From Candidatus Anaeroferrophillacea bacterium (GTDB lineage Bacteria > Desulfobacterota > Anaeroferrophillalia > Anaeroferrophillales > Anaeroferrophillaceae), in assembly GCA_016933675.1 (NCBI GenBank), contig JAFGAM010000126.1, forward strand, positions 80,905-144,904: DNA of 64,000 nucleotides, given 5' to 3'. The notes beneath the pieces are model-generated. The model was not told where the DNA came from and made no database searches. It worked only from the letters and a program-made list of their open reading frames with translations. The translations under genes and the position numbers were made by a program. This document shows positions 57,485-64,000 of the stretch, piece after piece; positions within the stretch are counted from its first letter, which is position 1, and each line of letters starts with the position of its first letter.

Positions 57485-59268
57485 CGGCGGCCCTTTTCCG
57501 GCGTTACCCGGTCCATCGCTTCCGGGTCGACCGGCAGCCTGAAGGTGAATTCGGCCCCCCGGCCCGGTTCGCCGGCAACACTGATCTCACCGCCGTGTTT
57601 GTTGACGATGATATCGTAGGAGATGTTCAGCCCGAGTCCGGTGCCCTCGCCTACCGGTTTGGTGGTGAAGAACGGGTCGAACACCCGCCCGAGGTTTTCC
57701 GGCGGGATGCCGGGGCCGTCGTCGGCGATGCGGCAAAAGACGGTATGCCCCTCCCGGCCGGTGACGATGGTGATGGTCCCCGGTGCCTCGCGATGCTGTC
57801 CGCGGATGGCCTGGGCGGCATTGACGATGATGTTCAGCAGCACCTGGTTGATCTGGCCGGCGTTGCACCAGACCTCCGGCAGACCGGACGCCAGCCGTTT
57901 CTCCACCACGGCGACGTACTTGTATTCATTGCGGGCGACCACCAGCGTTGTCTCGATGGCATCGTTGAGATTGTATGGGGTCTTTTCCCCGGGCTGTTCG
58001 ACGCGGGAGAATTCCCGGAGCTTGGTGACTATGGTGGTGATGCGCTCGAATCCTTCGGCGGATTCCCGGAACAGGTCGTCGATATCATCGATGATGAAAT
58101 CGAGATGGGCGTGCTCTTCGGCCGTACGGACGCACGCGGCGACGGCCGCCAGTTCCGGGCATTGGTCGGCGGAAACCATGGCGCGAAAGTCGCGGTACTG
58201 TTCAACCAGCACCTTGATCTTCATCATGTAGCCGCGCATCGACTCGAAATTGCTCGAGACGAAACCCACCGGGGTATTCAACTCGTGTGCCACCCCAGCG
58301 GCAAGCTGGCCGATGGAAGCCAGTTTCTCCTGCTGCACCATCTGCGAGTGGGCCTGCTGCAGTTGACTGAGGACCTCGGAGAGCTGGCGGTTGGCCTGCT
58401 GAATTTCCTCCTCACGGCGCTTGCGGTCACTGATATCCCGCCCCATGCCCTCGAAAAAACGCACCTTGCCCTGCGAATCCCTGACCCGGTGAACGTTGAT
58501 GGAATAATCCAGCGGCCGGCCGTCAAGATGGCGGAGCTGCAGTTCGAAGCCGTCAACACTGCGGCGGATTTCGAGCCGGTGCAGTAACCGGCCGACATCC
58601 GCCTCCCGCACCACCAGGCGGCGGACATCGGTTCCCAGCACAACTTCGACGGCGTAGCCCAGCCGGCGGGTAACGGAAGGACTGACGGAAAGAATGCGGC
58701 CACCCGGTTCGATCTGAAAAAAAACATCGGCAAGGTTGTCGAAGATATCCTTCAGCCGCTGGCGGCTCTCGTGCAGCGCCCGGTTGCTTTCCTGCAGCGC
58801 CCGGTTGCTTTCCTGCAGTGCCCGGGTACGTCGGGCCACCTCGGCTTCGAGAAACTCCTTCCGCGCCCGGAGTTCCTCGTCGCGACGGATATGCTCGCGC
58901 ATCAACACCGCGCGTTCGGAAACCCGCTGGATAATATTCGGTAGCACGGCCAGATCGACAAACGGTTTTTCGAGAAAATCCCACGCCCCGGTACGCATCG
59001 CCTTCACCGCATCGGTCAGCCGGTTGGTGCCGGAAAAGGCGATAATCGGCAGCTGCGGCCAGTTACGGCAAAGTACCTCGATGATCTCGAAACCGCTGAC
59101 ATCGGGCATGAACAGGCCCACCATTGCCACGTCGGCGGGTTCATGATCCAGCGATCGCAGCGCCTCGTTGCCGTCCTGAAAGGCGGCGACCCGGTAGCCG
59201 GCATTTTCGAGAAAGCGGCTCACCAGCCCGAGTACCGGCAGTTCGTCGTCAATCAGCAGGATCTTCAT
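57481..59268 (-). CDS. Pseudo-receiver PAS histidine kinase
   Basis: The 595-residue soluble kinase starts at MKILLIDDELPVLG (59268), with GAGGGAAGGG upstream. It has a receiver-like domain (1-125), a coiled coil with tandem ALQESNR heptads (about 145-170), a PAS domain (about 172-290), a kinase helix with AAGVAHELNTPVGFV and an ATPase domain with NIIVNAAQAI, DDGPGIPPE and GEGTGLGLNISYDII. In the receiver the phospho-acceptor position is Gly (VAMVGLFMPD), while the acidic pair and FLEKPF remain. It cannot be phosphorylated at the usual site. Confidence 0.9.
   Translation of the reverse strand: MKILLIDDELPVLGLVSRFLENAGYRVAAFQDGNEALRSLDHEPADVAMVGLFMPDVSGFEIIEVLCRNWPQLPIIAFSGTNRLTDAVKAMRTGAWDFLEKPFVDLAVLPNIIQRVSERAVLMREHIRRDEELRARKEFLEAEVARRTRALQESNRALQESNRALHESRQRLKDIFDNLADVFFQIEPGGRILSVSPSVTRRLGYAVEVVLGTDVRRLVVREADVGRLLHRLEIRRSVDGFELQLRHLDGRPLDYSINVHRVRDSQGKVRFFEGMGRDISDRKRREEEIQQANRQLSEVLSQLQQAHSQMVQQEKLASIGQLAAGVAHELNTPVGFVSSNFESMRGYMMKIKVLVEQYRDFRAMVSADQCPELAAVAACVRTAEEHAHLDFIIDDIDDLFRESAEGFERITTIVTKLREFSRVEQPGEKTPYNLNDAIETTLVVARNEYKYVAVVEKRLASGLPEVWCNAGQINQVLLNIIVNAAQAIRGQHREAPGTITIVTGREGHTVFCRIADDGPGIPPENLGRVFDPFFTTKPVGEGTGLGLNISYDIIVNKHGGEISVAGEPGRGAEFTFRLPVDPEAMDRVTPEKGRR
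58773..58814 (-). repeat. Perfect 21-base tandem duplication inside the pseudo-receiver kinase gene
   Basis: Two identical 21-base units encode the heptad ALQESNR twice, and a third, diverged unit follows in each direction (RALHESR and TRALQES). The repeat preserves the coiled-coil phase between the receiver and PAS domains. Confidence 0.95.
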
Positions 59269-59635
59269 CATCACCCTTCCCTCAATCCGGACCGTCAAGG
59301 GAAGCTATCGGCAGAAATTCACGGAAATCAAGCACGAATGCCGGCCGGAGACAACGCGCCACGACAACACCGATGGAACCTGACGGCCATAACCCGATAA
59401 AACGGGATGGCACCGCCGGGGCGATGCGCGCATCACCTCGGCGGATGCACCCATCGTAAAAACTGAGGCATGCGGCGTCACCGGACGGCGCAAGTGGGTC
59501 AGCCGGCAGTGCAACAAAGCATATGGATGTGGTTACGAGGCCGTCAACATTGTTTTTGACACGGGGGGATTTCAACGGCATAATGCCGTCAAACAGCTTC
59601 GTTTTTTCATTCCATCAGGGAAAGGAACATACATC
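59269..59635. other. Divergent spacer between the kinase gene and fba
   Basis: It holds the fba promoter, a GGGATGGCACCG box at about 59404-59415, and CATGCGGCGTCACCGG at 59469-59484, which recurs at about 39298. No gene is visible. Confidence 0.6.
59556..59584 (+). promoter_or_regulatory. Sigma70-type promoter of fba
   Basis: TTGACA (59556-59561), a 17-base spacer and CATAAT (59579-59584) give a near-consensus promoter, 51 bases before the fba ATG. It is the best promoter match I found in the window. Confidence 0.75.
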
Positions 59636-60631
59636 ATGTCCGTACATTACCGCGACCTGGGATTCGTCAACACCCGCGAGATGTTCAATCGGGCGATGGC
59701 CGGCGGCTACGCTGTTCCGGCCTACAATTTCAACAACATGGAGCAGTTGCAGGCGATCATCAACGGCTGCGGCAAGTCCGGTTCACCGGTGATCATCCAG
59801 GTGTCCAGCGGCGCCCGCACGTACGCCGACCAGACCATGCTGCGCTACATGGCCGAAGGCGCGGTACGGATGGCGCGGCAGGCCGGCTACACCAACCCCA
59901 TCGCCCTGCACCTCGACCACGGCGACTCCTTCGATCTGTGCGTCTCCTGCATCGAAAGCGGCTTTTCGTCAGTGATGTTCGACGGTTCTCACCTGTCCTA
60001 CGAGCAGAACGTGGAACTTACCGCCCGGGTAGTTGCATATGCCCACCAGCACGATGTCACGGTGGAAGGCGAACTGGGGGTGCTGGCCGGCATCGAGGAC
60101 GATGTCGAGGCCGCCCGCGCGGTCTATACCGACCCGGAACAGGTGGAGGATTTCGTCAACAAAACCAGCGTCGACTCCCTTGCCATCTCCATCGGCACCT
60201 CCCACGGCGCCTACAAGTTCAAGCCCGAACAGTGCACCCCCAACGCCGACGGCGTGCTGGTGCCCCCGCCGCTGCGCTTCGACATCCTGGAAGAGATCGA
60301 ACGGCGGATTCCCGGCTTTCCCATCGTCCTGCACGGCGCCAGCTCGGTCCTGCCCGAGTATGTCGGGATCATCAACGGTCACGGCGGCCGCCTCGAGGCG
60401 GCGGTGGGCATCCCCGAAGAACAGCTACGCCAGGCGGCACGCTCGGCGGTATGCAAAGTCAATATCGATTCCGACGGCCGCCTGGTGGTCACCGCCATGA
60501 TCCGCAAGGTCTTCGCCGAGAAACCGGCGGAGTTCGACCCCCGCAAGTACCTCGGTCCGGCCCGCGACGAATTGACCCGGATGATCGTCTTCAAGAATCG
60601 GCACGTTCTCGGCAGCGCCGACCGCGACTGA
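59636..60631 (+). CDS. fba: Class II fructose-bisphosphate aldolase
   Basis: The zinc-dependent aldolase interconverts fructose-1,6-bisphosphate and triose phosphates in glycolysis/gluconeogenesis. The 331 residues include VPAYNFNNMEQLQAI, HLDHGDSFDLCVSCIESGFS with zinc histidine and aspartate, VMFDGSHL, VEGELGVLAGIED, SIGTSHGAYKF, LHGASSVLPEY and KVNIDSDGR. The long form with an insert near 240-270 fits the group found in Desulfobacterota. AAGGAAC precedes the ATG. Confidence 0.95.
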   Translation: MSVHYRDLGFVNTREMFNRAMAGGYAVPAYNFNNMEQLQAIINGCGKSGSPVIIQVSSGARTYADQTMLRYMAEGAVRMARQAGYTNPIALHLDHGDSFDLCVSCIESGFSSVMFDGSHLSYEQNVELTARVVAYAHQHDVTVEGELGVLAGIEDDVEAARAVYTDPEQVEDFVNKTSVDSLAISIGTSHGAYKFKPEQCTPNADGVLVPPPLRFDILEEIERRIPGFPIVLHGASSVLPEYVGIINGHGGRLEAAVGIPEEQLRQAARSAVCKVNIDSDGRLVVTAMIRKVFAEKPAEFDPRKYLGPARDELTRMIVFKNRHVLGSADRD

Positions 60632-60659
60632 ACCGACCCCCGGTTCGTTCTCCCGTCGA

Positions 60660-60722
60660 GCCGTCGTGCGGTTTTCCGGTGGCGGATGCCCCGCCGGCAA
60701 ACCGCACGACGGCCCGTTTTTT
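60660..60722 (+). terminator. Rho-independent terminator of fba
   Basis: GCCGTCGTGCGGTTT pairs perfectly with AAACCGCACGACGGC across a 24-base loop, followed by CCGTTTTTT. It lies 29 bases after the fba stop and before the sensor gene. Confidence 0.9.
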
Positions 60723-60743
60723 CCGTAATCAACTCAGGGAAAG

Positions 60744-62129
60744 ATGAAAAAAAGCACCCGCATATTCATCGTCATTTCGATCTTCCTCGCCTGTTCCGAT
60801 TTCGCTTTCGTGGTCATCAACTACCGCGCCGCGAGGGGAGCCCTCGCCGATTACCTGGGGCAGAGCGGTCGCCAGATCGAATCGGCCTTCCGCCTTTCCC
60901 TTGCCGATACCTGCAGCCGCATGTTGCAGATTGCCACCTTTGTCGCCGGTGATCAGCGCATCCAGCAGGCGTTTTTCACCGGTCGCCGGGCGGTTGAAGC
61001 CGAAGGCGGGGGACCGGGGGGCGTCGAAGCCGCCGCCGCCCGCCGGCGGCTCCATGAACTGACTGCCGGCAGTCATCGGGAGATGGCCCGGCGCTTCGAC
61101 TTCCGCCAGCTGCATTTCCACCTGCCGCCGGGATCCACCAGTTTCCTCAGGGTACACCAACCGGAAAGGTACGGCGACAACATGGACGAAGTCCGGCACA
61201 CGGTGGTGGCGGTCAACCGCCGGCATGAGCCGGCAAGCGGTTTCGAGACCGGACGTATCTATTCGGGCATCAGGGGGGTGGTACCGGTGACCGCACGGGA
61301 TCCGGAAAGCGGCACGACGGTACACGTCGGCGCGGTGGAAGCGGGAACCTCGTTTCAACACATGCTGGAGAATATTGCCGGCGCCGAGGGCATCGACCTG
61401 GCGGTGCTGCTGACCATGGAGCATCTTGAAGAGAATGTCTGGCCGAAACTCCTGGCGCCGCTGGTAGCGGAACGGGGTACTGTCCGGGGCTTCATGGTCG
61501 AAGCGGCGACCGGTTCCCAGACCGCTGAGATCATCGGGGAATCAGGCGCAGCGGCCGACCGGCTACTGGCTGACGGCGGCACCGGTATCGTGATTCACCA
61601 CGGTATCCCGTACCAACTGACCGCGTTTCCGCTGCGGGACTACGCCGGCAGCGTCGATGGCGCCCGGCCGGATGTCGGCCGGGTGGTCGCCATACGAGGG
61701 GCCGGCATACTGGTGGGAAGGTTCAGGCACGACCAGCACATCAACATCATCTTCGCGGTGTGCGGCTACCTGGCCGTCGAATTCCTGCTGTTCGCCGGCA
61801 TCCGCATCACCACCCGCAAGCTGGAGGATATGGTTGACGACGGCCGCCGGGAGTTGGCCCAGGTGAATACCCGGCTGCAGGACGACATCGAACGGCGCAT
61901 GGCGGCGGAGAAGGAGCGCGAAGCGCTCATCGACAAACTGCAGGCAAGTCTCGCCGAGGTCAGGACCCTGAGCGGCCTGCTGCCCATCTGTGCCTGGTGC
62001 AAGAAGATCCGCGACGACCGGGGCTACTGGACCCAGGTGGAGGAATACGTCGCCGGCCGTTCGGACGCCGAGTTCAGCCACAGTATCTGCGACGAATGCA
62101 TGAAAAAACATTTCCCCGACGAAGGCTGA
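60744..62129 (+). CDS. dCache membrane sensor with C-terminal CxxC module and no classical output domain
   Basis: The 461-residue protein has a helix at residues 6-26, a periplasmic double-Cache domain (about 30-332) with RQLHFHLPPGSTSFLRVHQP and SGIRGVVPVTARD, and a second helix (INIIFAVCGYLAVEFLLFAG). A short coiled coil follows, and then LSGLLPICAWCKKIRDDRGY with HSICDECMKKHFP at the end. That last module, with four cysteines, is widespread in Desulfobacterota sensors, where it usually accompanies kinases or cyclases. Here nothing follows it. Confidence 0.88.
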   Translation: MKKSTRIFIVISIFLACSDFAFVVINYRAARGALADYLGQSGRQIESAFRLSLADTCSRMLQIATFVAGDQRIQQAFFTGRRAVEAEGGGPGGVEAAAARRRLHELTAGSHREMARRFDFRQLHFHLPPGSTSFLRVHQPERYGDNMDEVRHTVVAVNRRHEPASGFETGRIYSGIRGVVPVTARDPESGTTVHVGAVEAGTSFQHMLENIAGAEGIDLAVLLTMEHLEENVWPKLLAPLVAERGTVRGFMVEAATGSQTAEIIGESGAAADRLLADGGTGIVIHHGIPYQLTAFPLRDYAGSVDGARPDVGRVVAIRGAGILVGRFRHDQHINIIFAVCGYLAVEFLLFAGIRITTRKLEDMVDDGRRELAQVNTRLQDDIERRMAAEKEREALIDKLQASLAEVRTLSGLLPICAWCKKIRDDRGYWTQVEEYVAGRSDAEFSHSICDECMKKHFPDEG

Positions 62130-62231
62130 ACGGCACCCGATAGCGAACCTACCGCCGCGCTCAACGTGGCGGCGGGTTCGGGCTTTGCGTGCCGTGAATC
62201 CGGATCGGCGGCGCCGCCGTCCGGCGTTGCA

Positions 62232-62825
62232 TTATTTCTTCCGCCAGCTCCCACCGTCATCCTGAACCCACCAGCCGGATTCGGCCTTGTCGCGAAAGGT
62301 CCGGGCGAAGATCGCCGACACCTTGGCGGCGGCGGTGTTGCCCAACTGGTTAGCCCGCACAATCTCGCCGTAGAGGGCACCGCGGTCGCGATTCTCCTCG
62401 GCCACCAGCCGGCTGACCACGGCACGATCCTTGAGGGACACCTGGTCGAGCTGCCGGGCATACACCAGACCGTCGCGGCCCTCGCCGACGGCGCCCTGGC
62501 GGTAGAAAGCCAGCAACCGCGGGAAGCGGGCCTTCATGGATTCCTTCAGGCCACGGATGGCGGCGGTCGACACATTGATGTCGACATCGGCGGCATGGGC
62601 CGCAGGAATCAACTCAAGGTACCGGCGGGACTGTGGTTTATCCGCCGGAGTGTTGTCCGCCGGCGGCACCGCCGGGACGGCGGGAACGCCGGAGCGGATC
62701 TCGTCGACGATCTGTTCCGCCGCCTTTTCCACCGCCGCGGCGGGAAAATAGATATTAATGGTGACGCACGACGCCGCCGCCAGTACCAGCAACCCGACCA
62801 GTATCCGCCGCATCCGCATGATCAT
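62232..62825 (-). CDS. DUF1318 lipoprotein (YdbL-like with YnbE-like N-terminus)
   Basis: The roughly 197-residue protein starts best at MIMRMRR (62825), with AAGGAAAGG upstream. A lipobox (LAAASC) precedes the mature CVTINIYFPAAAVEKAAEQI. After a Pro-rich linker comes a DUF1318/YdbL-like domain (about 85-197) ending GWWVQDDGGSWRKK. In E. coli YnbE (small lipoprotein) and YdbL (periplasmic) are separate and act with the AsmA-like YdbH. Here the two look fused, and an AsmA-like gene lies directly upstream. Confidence 0.85.
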   Translation of the reverse strand: MIMRMRRILVGLLVLAAASCVTINIYFPAAAVEKAAEQIVDEIRSGVPAVPAVPPADNTPADKPQSRRYLELIPAAHAADVDINVSTAAIRGLKESMKARFPRLLAFYRQGAVGEGRDGLVYARQLDQVSLKDRAVVSRLVAEENRDRGALYGEIVRANQLGNTAAAKVSAIFARTFRDKAESGWWVQDDGGSWRKK

Positions 62826-63012
62826 GATATTCACCTTTCCTTCGCAGTGGCGATGGAGTTGTTAAAAACCATCAACTGGTCCTGAGGATACCAGCCCCCG
62901 GCCGCCCCTGTCAATCCGCTTGACGCCGCAAGCACATGAATCCGTAATCTTTCAACCCGTTTTCAACCCCGCCGCCGGCGTGAGGCCGGCATTTCCCAGC
63001 CGGATCAGGGGA

Positions 63013-64000
63013 TCAGGGCGACCCCGTGGTCGCTTCACGGTCGGCGAAGATGCGCGAAATACGCTCCTGCATGTCACGAAAGCTGATGCGGTTGTCGGGG
63101 TTGTGGTTGACCACGTCGACGCCGGAAACCAGGCCGCGGCGGACGATGTACTCGCGTCCGCCGTCATGGATGGTACCGTTGAGCCGGAAGATATCGCCGC
63201 GCAATTGACAGCGCCCGCCGACGGCACGATAGCGGTAATGACTGAAAAAACGATTGATGCCCGACTGCAGGATGCCGCCCATGCCGGCCCCCCCGGAACT
63301 GAGTACCGACAGGTTCTCGATCGCCTCGACGCTGATGGTCTGCGACACCCCGTGCCGGGGCACCGAGGCGACGGCAAGATCGAAGCGGGTCGGCTGGCCG
63401 TAGGCAAAGGCGAAATCAGTCAGTTCGATATTGATGATTCCCGTCGCCCGGCCCACCGGCACCTGGGCGGTAACCCGGTCGAGATCGAGCTCCCGGGCCC
63501 CCAGGCGCCCGGCGCCCATCACCCGGGAGGACGAAAAAAGCCGTCGGGCGAAGGGCCCCTCGAGCATCACCCGGCCGCCGAAGGCATTGGCCTCCAGGGC
63601 GCCGGTAGCGGCAAGGGTGCCGCTACCGTCCAGTTCCAGCGTCAGGGATCCGCCGAGCGAGCGGCAGACTGATTCCAGCGCCGGGTGTACGGTTTCCGGA
63701 ATCAGCTCCAGAAGGGCGGCCGGCAGCGGCCTGGCCGGCGCCGGAGAGATGGTGACCCGGGCGGTCAATTGGTGGTCGGCAGGGGTTGTACCGCCGAATT
63801 TCCCCCGCAACCCGTCCACCGTCACCGGCAGGCCGGCGACATGCAGCGTGAAGGCATCGGTACTGGATACGGTGCTGCCGGCCCATCGAAGCCGCAGTTC
63901 CTGATCGGCGGCGACGACCAGCGGCGATTCCAGGCGACCGAGATGGAAACGGCCGGCCGCGGTTTCCGCCCCGCGGCTGACGGCATGGTCGGCAAAACGC
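63013..64000 (-). CDS. AsmA/YdbH-like envelope protein, C-terminal part (partial, 5' end outside window)
   Basis: The open frame continues through the track start (a GTG at 63825) to the window edge without a stop, so the true gene is longer. The visible C-terminal 329 codons are beta-rich, with alternating patterns such as GGSLTLELDGSGTLAATGAL and RLGARELDLDRVTAQVPVGR. The end is IVRRGLVSGVDVVNHNPDNR with ISFRDMQERI. The pattern and the downstream DUF1318 gene suggest a YdbH-type bridge for lipid transport between membranes. No sequence motif proves it. Confidence 0.6.
   Translation of the reverse strand, partial: RFADHAVSRGAETAAGRFHLGRLESPLVVAADQELRLRWAGSTVSSTDAFTLHVAGLPVTVDGLRGKFGGTTPADHQLTARVTISPAPARPLPAALLELIPETVHPALESVCRSLGGSLTLELDGSGTLAATGALEANAFGGRVMLEGPFARRLFSSSRVMGAGRLGARELDLDRVTAQVPVGRATGIINIELTDFAFAYGQPTRFDLAVASVPRHGVSQTISVEAIENLSVLSSGGAGMGGILQSGINRFFSHYRYRAVGGRCQLRGDIFRLNGTIHDGGREYIVRRGLVSGVDVVNHNPDNRISFRDMQERISRIFADREATTGSP

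Overview
The window is a GC-rich bacterial chromosome segment with densely packed, mostly housekeeping genes. The order ftsH-folP-cdaA-cdaR-glmM-pdxJ-acpS-nnr-CBS-tsaE-lysC-cimA, and the order der-IHF-pgsA followed by tRNA-Gly/Cys/Leu, both match what I know of Geobacter/Desulfuromonas relatives (Desulfobacterota, class Desulfuromonadia). Outer-membrane functions (TolC/RND pump, an AsmA-like protein, lipoproteins) show a Gram-negative envelope. The lineage call is an inference from synteny and gene content. No phage, insertion sequence, CRISPR array or rRNA is visible.

Layout. 1-1837 (-): mogA, rimI and the 5' part of pyrK, which runs off the window. 2122-15783 (-): a long cluster running from ftsH through folate synthesis (folP), c-di-AMP synthesis (cdaA/cdaR), glmM, pdxJ, acpS, NAD(P)HX repair, a CBS protein and tsaE to lysC and cimA (amino-acid synthesis). 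15977-20909 (+): RNase R, Der GTPase, an IHF/HU protein, pgsA and three tRNAs. 21255-27171 (-): a complete tripartite RND efflux operon. 27383-34659: an HNH nuclease, T-protein TyrA, a PPP phosphatase, a Na/Pi-cotransporter-like protein, FxsA and a multi-PAS hybrid kinase. 34715-47810 (-): EF-G2, LarC, MTA phosphorylase, a sirtuin, TilS, a FlgT-N-like periplasmic protein, CvpA, a divergent FAD-like protein, a DUF523 protein, BioA and an LD-carboxypeptidase. 48228-54842 (+): a TPR protein, an MglA-type GTPase with a long tail, a membrane TPR/zinc-ribbon protein, a DUF4388 membrane protein, a YbaK deacylase and an EamA transporter. 55024-59268 (-): three overlapping or closely spaced receiver-domain genes (pseudo-receiver PAS kinase, REC-HDOD, REC-ATPase). 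59636-64000: class II aldolase with a clear promoter and terminator, a dCache sensor with no classical output domain, a DUF1318 lipoprotein and a partial AsmA/YdbH-like gene.

The most interesting material lies in three places. (1) The MglA-like GTPase module at 48-53 kb has no visible MglB and may be an uncharacterised signalling or polarity unit. (2) The intergenic DNA carries several families of short dispersed repeats: AGGGGCG-flanked palindromes with variable cores, a GGATGGCACCGT box, and 3'-end inverted repeats. One box copy contains a palindrome at the place where its sister copy lacks it. (3) There are unusual single proteins: a receiver whose phospho-acceptor Asp is Gly, a sensor ending only in a CxxC module, an apparent YnbE/YdbL fusion, and a tandem-repeat mini-ORF in the leader of the sirtuin gene.
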